A stretch of DNA of 64,000 bases from Luzula sylvatica (taxonomy: Eukaryota > Streptophyta > Magnoliopsida > Poales > Juncaceae): the NCBI GenBank assembly GCA_946800325.1, contig OX326957.1, positions 11,947,591 to 12,011,590 of the forward strand, in the 5' to 3' direction. Within the stretch, counting starts at the first letter, position 1; each line of letters starts with the position of its first letter. Below, in pieces: positions 51,359 to 63,237 of this stretch. The position numbers and the translations under genes are program-made. Under the pieces are notes generated by a model. The model made no database searches. It was not told the origin of the DNA and worked only from the letters and a program-made list of their open reading frames with translations.

Positions 51359-53032
51359 ATCGAGTCAAGTTGACATCCGAACCATAGTATGGATGAAAGG
51401 ACATACCAGTAAGAAGGGATGTGAGGACGAGCTTTGTTTTCTCCTTTTCAAAATTTTGAAATATCCAGTCAAGAACCTTCTCTGCGTTGGTGTATTCTTC
51501 CAATGCAACGAACACTTTATTCTTTTTCAGAGGATGTTGTTGTAATGTTTGTTTATGAAGGCCATCTTCATTTGGTAGATATTCCATCATTTCCATCTCT
51601 CCAACGCTTTCATCATCTCTGGAATATTAACATTTTTGTGTCGTTTTCATACAGATTAGAATATCATCTAAGCACGTTATAGTAACTTTTTGTGTAATTA
51701 GCATATCCAAACAATATTTAAATAATATTTTCTGGGGAGCAGATCATATTAAGGAGCTCTCTTGTAAAATTTTATGTTAACCGATCAAGCATAGAAGTTG
51801 GACATTTGAATTTTGAAGCCTACTTCGTTTCTTATAAAATATAATAAAACACAATGATAAAATTAATTTATTAGGAACATTAAATATTGCATTTACCGGA
51901 TAAATATGAGTCTTTTTTGACAGGAGTTAATACCCCAAATTCTGCACGAATGATTTATCTCATAATTTTCTAAAATGTTTCTACAATTCAAAACATTATT
52001 TTGGGATTAGAGCTTGTTAGTATCATAATTTGGATTTTACATTTTGTAATTCAGAACGATAAAATAACTGCGAACAAGCAGGCCATATAATTGTTGGAAG
52101 TACAATTACTAATTATAATTGTTTTAGTACCTTATCCAAAGAGAGTGTATTATTAATTTTGTCATTCCGTGTTTATTGATTAGCTCCAATAAAAGGTTTC
52201 TGCTGTTTTGTTCTTCAGGAATCACTATTTCGACTTCAAACTGAATAAATCCAAAATGAAGATTAAAAGTTTTAAGTAATTATTATTATTATTTCAATCA
52301 CATATTTGAATTGGTAATTGGTGAACATGGATTGGTGTTTAATAATTCCATATTATATGATTGCAAGATTAAAGTATCATATACAATATAACTATATTAT
52401 TTGTTTTTTGATATCCAGTGGATTAGAATTTTTTTTGATGATTGCAATCTAATTAGAAATTTTTTGTCAGCCGAAATTTCATAAGGTCTCCGCATTTAAT
52501 TTTGTCGACTATATAATCTTGAAGTTAATATCTTGAGAATTATTGATTGTACCTTTTCCTTTATGCATCTTGGTAGGTACTCGTTTTCAACATCTTCGGT
52601 GAACTTACTCTTATCTGATGGATGTATTCATTAAAATGTGATTTAGTACAAAATTCATTGCATAGAGAAAGTTATTTTTAATCTCTCAAGAATTAAAAAA
52701 TAAGAAATAAAAAATGATTCAAACTACTTTTGTAGAGATTTTTGAAACAATTTAAAAAATGAGGAATTGTGATAATTTTCAAAAAAGTAGAAGATTTTCG
52801 AAGAATCCCCTCTTACCATGATCAAGGAATTATACTATTGAGTATTGACTTTCCTATTGTATTAAATTATCAATCTAAACTAAACATGCAATTCAAAAGA
52901 CATACCTTTATAATTATAGCATAAAAGGATGAGACTAGTTTCACTGCTTTCGAAATGATCAAATACCCATTCAAGAACCTCCATTCGGAAATACTCTTCC
53001 AATGCCACACACACAACATCCTTGTTTGCCAT
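42238..53032 (-). CDS. Tandem-USP / coiled-coil / protein kinase gene (unit 4, intact)
   Basis: Likely a cytoplasmic RLCK-IX / PUB33-like Ser/Thr kinase. Exons, in gene order: 52906-53032, 52553-52614, 52131-52240, 51407-51618, 50529-50599, 49391-49500, 49188-49277, 44677-44983, 43370-43609, 42238-42909. All introns are GT..AG; phases agree throughout; total 2001 nt, 666 aa. Exons 1-3 (aa 1-99) encode one USP module and exons 4-6 (aa 100-230) a second; each ends in a 110-nt exon with the USP-like LELINKHG / LELITKHG. Exon 7 is short, exon 8 (aa 261-363) is a Glu/Lys-rich coiled coil. Kinase: GKGAFG 407-412, Lys427, Glu443, HGDLKPDN 519-526 (non-RD), DFG 539-541, DPE activation-segment end. 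The stop follows the kinase directly, so no U-box, unlike PUB33. The start is the first ATG after a TATA box. Two separate genes (exons 1-3 and 4-10) is the alternative; the phase match argues against it. Exon calls are inferred, not transcript-supported. Confidence 0.8.
43765..44654. mobile_element. Pack-MULE-like element in unit 4 intron 8
   Basis: 890 bp with about 100-bp imperfect terminal inverted repeats (GGGATAATT.. and GGGGCAATT..) and a 9-bp target duplication TTTTAAAAA at 43756-43764 and 44655-44663. Its interior (about 43985-44420) is GC-richer than the rest, and short ORFs run on both strands; one plus-strand frame stays open for about 55 codons up to a TGA at about 44226. It may be captured gene sequence, but the source gene was not recognised. 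Its end lies only 13 bp from the exon 8 splice donor side. Confidence 0.7.
45107..46740. repeat. Tandem duplication in unit 4 intron 7
   Basis: The segment about 45130-45618 recurs at about 45620-45820 plus 46449-46740. Shared strings include TTCACATTTTCTTTGGTTCA and AATGCATGCATGGTTTCTTG. The second copy is split by the R1 element at 45822-46440. Unit 3 has one related copy in its intron (about 15170-15470). Confidence 0.8.
45822..46440 (-). mobile_element. Repeat family R1, copy 3
   Basis: 619 bp, inverted relative to copies 1 and 2, flanked by an 8-bp duplication TTTACTTA (45814-45821, 46441-46448). Ends AGAGTGGTGATGCATG and (reverse complement) GAAAAATTATACTTG. The other half of the tandem duplication shows the empty site. 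Confidence 0.7.
47121..48670. mobile_element. Large MITE-like element with internal fold-back
   Basis: Ends TAGGACATGTTTGG and (reverse complement) TAGGGCATGTTTG, a PIF/Harbinger-like start with a TA-type target. About 1.55 kb, in unit 4 intron 7. Inside, 47198-47352 and 47396-47554 form an almost perfect inverted repeat with a loop of about 45 bp. No transposase seen. Confidence 0.55.
49600..50470. repeat. Short tandem duplications in unit 4 intron 5
   Basis: A unit of about 120 bp (TAAGCATACATTTTATACTT, then TTTTAGAACAGAAAACTA) is repeated three times in a row between 49636 and 49975. Unit 3 intron 5 carries one copy (about 15920-16030). Confidence 0.8.
51298..51356. repeat. (ATT)n microsatellite
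   Basis: About 19 trinucleotide units, just inside intron 4 of the unit 4 gene. Unit 3 has a shorter run at 17228-17262. Confidence 0.95.
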
Positions 53033-53115
53033 TGGAGAAAAGTAACTGAAAGATAAGTCTTTTCTTTATTTGAGCCTCTCAGATTGTTGTGGTTTTCTCA
53101 GAGAGAAAAGGGCAA

Positions 53116-53123
53116 ATTTATAG
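53116..53123 (-). promoter_or_regulatory. TATA box of unit 4 gene
   Basis: CCTATAAA on the minus strand, about 85 nt upstream of the chosen ATG at 53032. The same motif with similar neighbours sits upstream of the unit 3 gene (27811-27818). No ATG lies between it and the chosen start, which supports that start. Confidence 0.5.
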
Positions 53124-53398
53124 GCAGAATGGAATTCGATTTAGAAGACCATATAACTTTCTTACTAAAAAAGAAATAAGATAAAAATAAATAAAGAAAA
53201 GAGTTGTGCTCACGACATTCAAAATTTTATTTTCTTTTGAAAACGACTTTTGGAGAATTTTAGTGGCACCCCGCGATTTCCCTGATACATCCAAGGGGCA
53301 AATTATGGAACTATTCAAGTAAGCATTTAAATAATATTTTTAATCTTCTTATACTGTTAATATCATATTTGTTTCTATTATTAATGATATTTGTTAAC

Positions 53399-53888
53399 TT
53401 AATATAATAATAACTTTCCGATCAATTATTATGTGAATTAGTATATAGATGGATGTTTCGGTTAAATTCATTAATGCGGTCAATGATAACAACCTATGAT
53501 TTCTGTTTATTATTTATACAAGAAATGTATTCAAATGTCATCATGCAGACCACCTAACATTTATCTCAATTAATATTGTAAATATCTCGATTAGTCTAAT
53601 AACTAATCGATATTTCATCGGCTCGCGGTTATGCATTTATGTTTCGAAAATATGATCACTGATATTTTTTGTCAAGTTTGATTGGTCTTTTACCGATTAA
53701 TCGGATACAATAACTTTTATCAATTTATATTCACAACTGTTTTCATGCAAATGCAGGACTCGAAATTTGAATTTTGAAGAATTAGCTTGATTTTGTACAA
53801 TGCCATTTAATTTGATTTAATTTTTATATAGAACTCGAAGATAAAATTATTACGTTTATGTTTTATTTTATTTTTGAAATTTGAACTG

Positions 53889-53923
<35 letters not shown>

Positions 53924-54711
53924 AGTAAATTCGGAGAGGGCTCAAAGTCCCCCTTCCAAACACAATCTCCTTTTTTTTTATATATATATTTTTTATTACA
54001 AACTCGTAGGCCGGCCCGTAGGCCACACACTCTATTCACTTATTTAACATTTAATCTGAACTGTGATTTTTAAAATTTTAAATATATTAGAGAAATTATC
54101 AAAAGGCTCTCACATGTTGGATACTAAAAAAAACCCTCTATTTTTTTTAATATAATAATAACTTTCCGATCAATTATTATGTGAATTAGTATATAGATGG
54201 ATGTTTCGGTTAAATTCATTAATGCGGTCAATGATAACAACCTATGATTTCTGTTTATTATTTATACAAGAAATGTATTCAAATGTCATCATGCAGACCA
54301 CCTAACATTTATCTCAATTAATATTGTAAATATCTCGATTAGTCTAATAACTAATCGATATTTCATCGGCTCGCGGTTATGCATTTATGTTTCGAAAATA
54401 TGATCACTGATATTTTTTGTCAAGTTTGATTGGTCTTTTACCGATTAATCGGATACAATAACTTTTATCAATTTATATTCACAACTGTTTTCATGCAAAT
54501 GCAGGACTCGAAATTTGAATTTTGAAGAATTAGCTTGATTTTGTACAATGCCATTTAATTTGATTTAATTTTTATATAGAACTCGAAGATAAAATTATTA
54601 CGTTTATGTTTTATTTTATTTTTGAAATTTGAACTGTGATTTTTAAAATTTTAAATATATTAGAGAAATTATCAAAAGGCTCTCACATGTTGGATACTAA
54701 AAAAAACCCTC

Positions 54712-54720
<9 letters not shown>
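53399..54720. repeat. Tandem duplication upstream of unit 4
   Basis: Two near-identical copies of about 574 bp: 53399-54146 (longer because of a retroposon insert) and 54147-54720. A T-homopolymer follows the second copy. Confidence 0.9.
53897..54056 (-). mobile_element. Small retroposon in the first upstream copy
   Basis: 160 bp ending, on the minus strand, in a long poly(A), flanked by a 15-bp target duplication TGAACTGTGATTTTT (53882-53896, 54057-54071). The second tandem copy has the empty site. No pol III boxes found; it may be a truncated LINE tail or an unusual SINE. Confidence 0.7.
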
Positions 54721-54746
<26 letters not shown>

Positions 54747-54939
54747 CAAATCTCCCAATAGGAATTAAAATTATCTTTGACGGTGTTAAATATTTCTTTG
54801 ACCAAAATATTGTTTTCTCATATTAAGTAATTCATTTTATTTATTTATTTATTTAAAAACAAAATCATAAGTAGTTTTTGAAATAAAAATTTATATATGT
54901 TCAAAGAAAAATGCAAATTCATGTATACTTCTGCAAGAT

Positions 54940-57330
54940 CTCGAAATTGGCTAAAAGTAAGCTGACTATTGTATAATACATAATTGATATATTACCAATC
55001 AAATTAACTAATGTATATGTTATTGTTGGCCACATTTTTAATTAAATAAAGCATATATTCAATGCAATATGAGATCTAGATGTGCATTGATATGATTTAA
55101 TGTGCTAACTATCTTTTATCCGTTTTGTTATAAATATTATTGTTCACTAGAAATAAATATGATTAATGTTTTCTCTTGACTTATTTTGATTTAGATCACG
55201 CCATAATTTTTTCTTTCCATAGAAAATTTCATTAAGACAACTTATAACCTAAAGTCTGAATTATAAATCAGAATTATTATCAAAATACAAGATTGCATCA
55301 ATTAAACTATGTACAACCTATGGGTTTATGTAATAATAATAATAATAATAATAAAATTACACCATGGAAATTAAAATAAATCATGTACTTATATTAATTG
55401 AACATTTTATTAAAAATATATTAGTTGAAGATTAAAAGTCAACTACTATATTTATTATTTTATGTACAAAAATATCACAATTCAATACAGGATGTCAGGA
55501 CTAATTAAAATATCTGTTAGATAACCAATTCAATAACGTGTTAGTGTCAAGAACAGTTAACTAACATATTAGTTAATTTTTATACATGTTATTCTCGCAT
55601 TTGTTAATTTGTTATAATGTTGCTTACCATATTTGTTAGTTATTATACATATTAATTACCATATTTGTTAATTAATATAGATGTTAATTTACGTATTATT
55701 AATTATTATAATGTTAATTATCATATTTGATAATTATTCCTTAAGTTCAAATTTGTAGTACGCTTCTTAATTAAGATGTTAATTGTTCGTATACAAAATA
55801 AAATATTAATTGATTACACACAATTTAATTTTTAATTACATTGTTTAATTAATTGAATTGTTAAGTTTATTATTAATTAGTTTTGATTGGGTCATTAATA
55901 CAAGAGATATTTAAAATGTTGTAAGGTGTAATGGATATTGGATGTTTTTTAGGGGTATTAGGAAAATGTGCTTAAAAATAAGCTGACTATTGTATAATAC
56001 ATAATTGATATATTACCAATCAAATTAACTAATGTATATGTTATTGTTGGCCATATTTTTAAATAAATAAAGTATATATTCAATGCATAGTGCGATCTAG
56101 ATGTGAATTGATATGATTTAATGTGCTTACTATCTTTTATATGTTTTGTTATAAATATTCTATAGCTAGCTGTAAGATAAAATTATTGTTCGCTAAAAAT
56201 AAATACGATTGATATTTTCTCTTTGCTTATTGAGATTTAAGTCTGAATTATAAATCATAAAAATTGTCAAAATAAAATATTTGATTGCATCTATTAAACT
56301 TATAACCTATTGGTTTTTGTCAAAAGATGATGATAATAATAGGAATAATAATAACAATATTATTATACCATGGAATTAAGGGGGCGTTTGGTTGGAGTTT
56401 TGGAATGAGAATGTCTCGACATACTTTCTTATGGATTCCATTACCACGTTTGGTTTGTGCACTAGGTAATAAAATAATGAAATACTCGATTCCCTAGGGC
56501 ATAGATGGTGGGAATATGATTACCACAAAAATTGGTGGCTTTTTTCTATTCCCATGAGGACGGAATACAATTTATTTTCTTTTCCAAAAATAAGTGGCTC
56601 CAACCTTCTATAAATAAACCAACTTTTATATTTTTAGAGTATGCCATGGAATAAATTAGTGTGTCAACCAAACACGATTATAGAGTATGTCATGGAATGA
56701 TATGTCTTAGCATGATATTCCTCGGCATACTTCATGCCAATGTATTCTCCAAAGCTCGAACCAAACGGCCCCTAAAATACATTATGTACTTATAGTAATT
56801 GAACATTTTATCAAAGAATATATTAGTTGAATATTAAAAGTGAACTACTATATTTATTATTTTATGTACACAAATATCACCATTCAATACAGGTTGTCAG
56901 GACTAATAAAAAAAGGTAAATTGCTTTGGAAGCTAACCATGAACAGTTAATTAACATATCAGTTAATTATTATACATGTTATTATCGCATTTGTTAATTT
57001 GTTATAATGTTTCTTACCATATTTGTTAGTTATTATACATATTAATTATAATATTTGTTAATTAATATACATGTTAATATCCATATTATTGATTATTATA
57101 ATGTTAATTATCATAGTTGATAATTATTCCTCATGTTCAAGTTTGAGGTAAGCTTCTTAATTAAGGTGTTAATTGTTCGTATAAGAAATAAATTCTTAAT
57201 TGGTTACACACAATTTAATTGTTATTTACATTGTTTAATTAATTGAATTGTTAAGTTTATTGTTAATTAGTTCTAATTCGGTTGTTAATACAAATAAATT
57301 GTTAATTGAAGGTCTTTTATACTTAAACCA
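54940..57330. repeat. Second tandem duplication of the upstream flank
   Basis: The unit about 54940-55970 is repeated at about 55971-57330. Shared text includes TAAGCTGACTATTGTATAAT and TGTTAATTTGTTATAATGTT. The second copy is longer because of a MITE. Confidence 0.75.
56380..56772. mobile_element. Harbinger-like MITE
   Basis: 393 bp with terminal inverted repeats starting GGGGGCGTTTGGTTGGAG and GGGGCCGTTTGGTTCGAG, and TAA target duplications (56377-56379, 56773-56775). Absent from the other tandem copy. Confidence 0.8.
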
Positions 57331-57339
57331 TGAGATTGT

Positions 57340-57475
57340 ATTTTTTTTTATAACAATGGAGAATGCTCATATGTCATACATCTATTGATGTCAATAGAGA
57401 TCGAACCCACAATCCCTCACAACATATGATTTTTTATGTCACACAATCAACCAACTAGGCTATGAACCAATTGAC
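57340..57475 (-). mobile_element. tRNA-related SINE
   Basis: 136 bp on the minus strand, with pol III A box TAGCCTAGTTGG (57451-57462), B box GGTTCGATCTC (57397-57407), a short A-rich tail on the left, and a 13-bp target duplication ACCATGAGATTGT (57327-57339, 57476-57488). Confidence 0.85.
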
Positions 57476-57574
57476 ACCATGAGATTGTTAATTTTAAGGA
57501 TTTTTTGTTCTCTAAAAAGTGAGTCTAGGCCAATTGTCAACTGACATGTTGAAATCAACATGATTTGCATCAAT

Positions 57575-59103
57575 GGGCATGTTTGATTTGAGGGATTTTG
57601 GAGATACATGTATTTAAGAATACATGTATTTGAAATACATGTATTTTAGAAATACATGGTGTTTGTTTGATTTAATGGATTTTAGATCCATGTATTTAGA
57701 AATCCTTTGTTTGTTTTGTGAAAATTCAGGATTTAGCATATCAACTATTTTGTTGTATGGTTTTAATATATCCATTAGCATAAACTAACAATTAATTAAT
57801 TCTCTCAAAGCACACATGATTTAACTTACCATTATATTAATGAAGTAACATTATAAGTAATATCATAAATATTACTTAATTACACGTCCGATTAATACGA
57901 GCAAAAACTGTCAAAAAACAAAGAAAGAAAATAAAACTAACTATTTTTTAATAAATTGTCAAAGAACAAATGCAAAAAGACAAATTTGTTGAATTACTAG
58001 CCTTGTACCAGTCTTGTACCAGCTAATAATCTTCCAATTAAAGTTGTGTATGTACCAGCCTTGTACCAACTCAAATCCAATTTACATTCATCTGAATTTT
58101 TGCGGCTTCCGTAACTCTAATCATTCAAAAAATACATTCATCAATATTAGTTTATTTTCTTTTTTGAAAAATAATCGAGAGAATGAAAATATCGTCAATA
58201 CATTCTCACTGCATGCTCGGTTCAACAGTATTGACAAAAAATAATGTTAAACGCAGTTCCGAAAGAAATATTTATTGTCATCCACAAAATTTCAGATTCT
58301 AATTGAATTTAATTGCTAGCAGTTATTTGTCAAAATGAAAAATAAATGTCAATTGACCAATTAACCAGTACAGAATGGGTACAAGTTTATTTTCAAAGAT
58401 TACAGTAAAAATGGGACATTAATTAAGCTAATTGAAATATAGTTAACACTACTTAGATACTAATTGATAAACGCTAGCTGGATACTAATATACACTAATT
58501 GAATACTAACAATTTGCTAATTATTTACTGTGCTGGTTCAAAGCAAGCAAATCAATAAAACAAATTGCTAGATACTATTTTGCAAGCAAATTACAAATTG
58601 GATACTAGTTTGCAAGAAACCTCATCAAATAAGAAAGCAATAAACAAATAAAAAAAAGTTGTGTTCATCTAGGGCTGAATAGAGGAAGAACGAAAGTTTT
58701 CTAGAAGAGACTTTTCAAACAATAATTGCAACAAAAGAGTTCCGTAATAAGGTTTTCTTTGCAATAGAAGTCAACAAAAAAGTATACCTGAATAAAGGAA
58801 GAACAAAAGTTAGGAGAAAATGGGTGATTTCTTGAACAGAGTAAGCTAGGGCTAAGCCTCGAAAGAGATGAGGAAAAATGGAAGGAGATAAAACAAGCAG
58901 AATGAATATATTTAGTATCCAATATCAAATACACGGACGAGAGATTTCGTGGATTTTGTAATACATTTTTTTTGGGTGGAGTACAGAATACAGGGATTCT
59001 ATGCATGAAATGCAATACAACGTAAAATCAAACAACCGATTTTGGTCAAAATACAGGATACTCATGTACAATACACCAAAATCCATCAAATCAAACAATG
59101 TGG
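57575..59103. mobile_element. MITE-like element, ends GTTTGATTTGAGGGATTTTGG
   Basis: Imperfect terminal inverted repeats (GGGCATGTTTGATTTGAGG on the left; ACATTGTTTGATTTGATGG as reverse complement on the right) bound about 1.5 kb. Near the left end ATACATGTATTT palindromes are repeated. No coding region recognised. Target duplication not determined. Confidence 0.5.
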
Positions 59104-59530
59104 AGGTGCAATGTGGGCAAAGTATAAATTTAATTAAAGTCTTGTTATTAAAATCAAAATAAATATTTGTTCTTCTTCATGTGTTGTTATTAAAGACTAA
59201 ACATGTCCCTGCCAACAAACAATTAACGAGAGAAGAATAAGAGACGGTCAAGAACTAAAGAAAGTGAGTTTATAATTCAACACTCCAAATTTGTCCAATA
59301 TATCAAAGATTAACATTAATGTTATTTAGTTATCAATTTAGTTTATATTTGTTCATTAATTAATATAAAATATCATGTTTCTTTTCAATTTGTTTTTTCA
59401 TCATAAAATTTATAAATTACAATTAGTATTTGTCAATTTGTGTTACCGATTAAAAGAACTGATTTGTCCAGTAATGAAACAATTATTAGTAACTATATTG
59501 GTATGTATATTTTTTATGTAATTATATTAA

Positions 59531-60543
59531 AGAAACCATATGAGATATGGACAAGAAAAGTTCCGAAATTGTAAATCACTAGGATTTGGAGATGTGATGT
59601 TTTCGTTCAAAAATTAATAGCGAACAAACTTGATCCCAAGTCTGAAAAATATTTATTTGTTTGGTATTCCAAGAAAACAATGGGGGTATTATTTCTATAA
59701 TCCTATCGAAAACAATGTTTTCGTGGCTTGAAGATGAGTCTTCCTTGAGGAGAATTTTATCTCTAGGCGATTTGTTGGAAATTAAATAGATCTCGAAGAA
59801 ATTCGAGACCCGCAAACGAATGTTGAACCGATAGACGTTGATATGGTTCCGTCAATTGTTGAGGATCCGGAGTCAAGTGCACAAGGCGCAATTCGTGGAT
59901 CGGGCAGGATTTATCAAGAGCTTGTACGGTATGGTTTATCGTGGCAAATGACGATAAAGTCGAACTCATAGATGATGAGCTGACATCTTATCACGAGGCT
60001 ATGAAAACGAGGATTCCAAAAAGTGGCATATGACCATGAAATCCGAGATTCAGTTCATGTACGATAATTGAGTTTGGAACTTGATTGATCCACCTCCCGG
60101 GGTTAAACCAGTGGGATGCAAGTGGGATTTCAAGAAGAAAACCGACATGGATGGGAATGTAAACACTTATAAGACACGGCTTGTGGCGAAATCTTTCAAA
60201 CAAATTGATGGTGTTGACTATGAAGAAACATTTTTTCCCGTAGAAATGCTTAAATCAATACATATATTACTTGTCATCTCTGCATATTATGATTACGAGA
60301 TTTGACAAATGGATGTCAAAATTGCATTCTTTAACGGAAACTTACAAGATGATGTGTACATGACACAACTTGAGGATTTTGTCGATTCAAATAATCCGGA
60401 TAAAGTGTGCAAGTTACAACGATCCATTTATGGATTAAAACAAATTTCTCGGGGTTGGAACATACGTTTCGATGAAGTTATAAGCGAATATAACTTCGTA
60501 AAAAACGTAAATGAACCTTGTGTATACAAGAAGGTTAGGGGCA
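59531..60543 (+). pseudogene. Degraded Copia pol fragment (integrase end to reverse transcriptase)
   Basis: Recognisable in changing frames: PYEIWT, KLDPKSEKY-like, a variable linker, then RT sequence DPPPGVKPVGCKW, KTDMDGN, GVDYEETF, QMDVKIAFFNG and KLQRSIYGLKQ. It has several frameshifts and stops (TGA at 60069-60071 and 60303-60305). No LTRs, protease, RNase H or YVDD motif are present. Similarity ends at about 60543, where unrelated sequence begins. It belongs to a different Copia lineage from the element at 18111-22833. Confidence 0.85.
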
Positions 60544-61138
60544 AATTGAGTAGAAGGTTCGCCGCGAGGAGGAGAAGGTACAATCGACGCCTCTTCAAGC
60601 TGCGGTTCCAAGCGTATGTGCAAACACAGAGAATCAGAGCGAGAGGGGAAAGGGAGGAAGAGTGGAGATTGGAGACTGAGGGAAGAAAGTAAGGAAGAAG
60701 AGAGCGCGAGAAGCGATGAAGTTGGATAATTACGAAAGCACTCCTCCGTCTCATGGATTCTTTTCCTGAATTCTTCTTAGCACGTCTGTGTGTGTGTGCG
60801 TGTGTGTGTGTGTGTGTGTATCAGTGTTTAAAATTGCGGCGCAATTGCGGAAATTACGGTGGGATATTTAGAATCGTAATTTCGCAATAACATATAACGA
60901 GATATTGCGTTTTCGAAAAATTGCGGGCATTGCGGCGCAATTGCGGGGAAAATTGCGCTTAAATTGCGCTAATTGCGGGTAAAAATTGCGGTTTTGGGTT
61001 TGGATTCGGATCCATTAATTTAAATATTTGATCCATTAACTAGAAATATTTGATACATTAACTTATACACATTTGAATCAAATAATGAAGTGGAGGCTTT
61101 CATTTAGACATCTGACGACAAGCAAAAAAAAGAAAAGA
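60544..61138. other. Purine-rich unique sequence, (GT)n and ATTGCGG repeats
   Basis: 60544-60780 is GA-rich with no recognised domain. 60786-60819 is a (GT)n microsatellite. 60829-60995 has many ATTGCGG/AATTGCGC repeats and starts CAGTGTTTAAAATTGCGG, which resembles a hAT end. No matching far end found. Confidence 0.45.
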
Positions 61139-61445
61139 CACTACAACACATATCGATTATTGGGGCAGCCAAAACTGACCCAAAAAGACCTCAAAACCGT
61201 CCCTATAGGTTATTGGGTCGGTCAGGCGACCCTAACTGGGCGTCCCTAAAAGCTGCGTTCCTATCTGGGACGGGCCGACCCTATAAGGGTTTTGGGGCGG
61301 TTTTTAGAGGGGCGGGCCGACCCTATAAGAGTGTCAGCGAATGACAGTGGTACGAGTGGCAGTGTACGAATGGCAGGGGTTAAAGGGGCGGGCCGACCCT
61401 AGCACTGTCACCCATATTGGGGCGGGCCGACCCAACAACTCATCC
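61139..61445. mobile_element. CACTA (En/Spm) transposon terminus with subterminal repeats
   Basis: Begins CACTACAACAC and has at least three to four copies of GGGGCGGGCCGACCC within 300 bp, the usual layout of a CACTA end. The opposite terminus was not seen, so the element may run past the right edge or be truncated. Confidence 0.6.
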
Positions 61446-61724
61446 AGATTTTATTATTATATTATATTAATTGTATATTACTTATAATTATATATTATAT
61501 TAATTATATAAATTATTCGAAATATTAATTATTAATTAATAATTACATAATTATTAAATACACACAAATTCAACACGGAAAGAGATAAATCCTACGCACA
61601 AAATGAAAACGACAATCTCAAATCCTAGAAAATACACAAAACACACAAATTCAACAAACAAACAAACATATATCCTACGCATAAATTCACAAACGACCAA
61701 ATCATAGTTCTATCAATTCATACC

Positions 61725-62005
61725 ATCATCGTCATCGAGCGAGTAAAACTGAGACCCCAACATGTCCTAAAAATAAGAAGACATAAAATATAATGACACA
61801 TTGAAAATTTATATCTATATAGAAAAAATTAAATTAGAAGATATACCGGGGACGATACAGCCTCTGCTTCCTCCTGTCTTCTGCGGCTTATCTCTATCTT
61901 CCGCGGCTTGCATCTCAAGCCTCCTAGTCCTCACTCTTTCCTCATCGAGTTGACTCCGCAATAATATTACCAATCTCTACCGGGGACGGTCCGTACGAGC
62001 TAGCT
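61725..62005 (-). pseudogene. Possible CACTA ORF1-like C-terminal remnant
   Basis: The minus strand encodes a charged, coiled-coil-like stretch (QLDEERVRTRRLEMQAAED) with an in-frame TAG just upstream. A further short open stretch after a TTTTTAG acceptor-like site ends near 61710. Position inside the CACTA end and composition suggest a transposon accessory protein. This is a weak call. Confidence 0.25.
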
Positions 62006-62519
62006 CCTCCTGTGATGCAACAATATTAAAATATTAAATATGAATTATATCAGATTTAAAAATATTAAATAATTCATATTTAATATATATCATATTTAAA
62101 ACATTAAATAATACAACAATAAATCTATCATATATTTTTAAATTATTCCTTATTTATCATTAACTTAAATCATTAACTAAACCAAATCATATATTCTTTA
62201 AATTATTATGAACGACATTACATCATATATTCATATAAAATAATTCATATTTAAAATATATAAAATACAAATAAGATAAACAAATTTAAATCATTAACCT
62301 TAGTCCAAAGAAATCTTTCGAAAAACTAGTCCTCTTCTCGCCTCGTCAATTCTCACAATCGTCTCACTTCCGAAAAACTACTCCTCTTCTCGCTTCCAAA
62401 AGCTACCTTATATTTCCTGTCAGATTTGAAATAAAAACATGTAAACCCTAAATTTTAATTATTCATACCGGTATTATGCTTACAATCTTCTCGAGGAGTG
62501 TCGTTCAGTACCGGCACCG

Positions 62520-62700
62520 TTACTCCATCTTCATGTACCAGTCCTTGTGAGACCCACCTCCAGCCCATTTGAGACCCGTCTGCATCCCCTACGAGACCCG
62601 CCTCCATGCCCTGCGAGAACCGCCTCAAGCCCCTGCGAGACCCGTCTCCAACCCTCCGAGACTCACCTCCAGCACCTTCGAGACCAACCTCCAAAAAAAC
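62520..62700. repeat. GAGACCCGCCTCCA-type minisatellite
   Basis: About six degenerate units of 24-30 bp (GAGACCCGCCTCCANNCCCTGC). ORFs on both strands reflect the repeat. Confidence 0.7.
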
Positions 62701-63237
62701 AGTAAAAAAAAGGTAAAAAAAAATAGTAAAAAAAATTTGATACTACAAAATTGAAAAAGAAAAAAAAGAAGAAATATTTAGAAAAAAACAAAACTAATTA
62801 ATTTTCGAATCAGTAAATAATTAAATTAATATAAAATAATTACAAAAAAAAGAGTATTTATTAAAAAAAGAGTAAAAAAAAAGAAAAGATAAGAAAAGAG
62901 TATTTGAAATATATAACTAACATAAAAAAGAAGAGTATTTATTAAAAAAAATTCAGCACATCTAAAAATATATGATCGACATATATTAAAATAAAAAAAT
63001 ACAAGTTCAATTATAAATATATATAGGAAATTTTTTCAAAGTAACCGAGTTGAAAAATTTAATACCCGAAATAACCAAGTTTTGAACATAATTCCCAAAA
63101 TGTCTTTTGCGGGGTTTGTAATTTCGCCAGGCGAGGTTTGGAACTTCGCCTTTGTTTCCAGCCGTCATTAATTGGGTTAAACAGCAATTAAGAAAAGGCG
63201 AGGTTCTAAAGCTCGCCAGGCGATGTTTCAAACTTCG
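62701..63237. other. A-rich DNA, then GCGAGGTT/CGCC-containing repeat
   Basis: 62701-63000 is A-rich with no feature. 63060-63237 has repeated GGCGA(G/T)GTT..CTTCGCC segments and ATGTCTTTTGCGG. That last string also occurs at about 9040, beside the solo LTR, so both places carry the same dispersed repeat. Confidence 0.4.

Noticed and set aside
51600..52130. Separate promoter and start for the second USP block (ATG at 51596)
   Set aside because: No clear TATA box. An acceptor AG just upstream in both paralogues keeps frame with exon 3. Still possible, so transcript data are named as the test.
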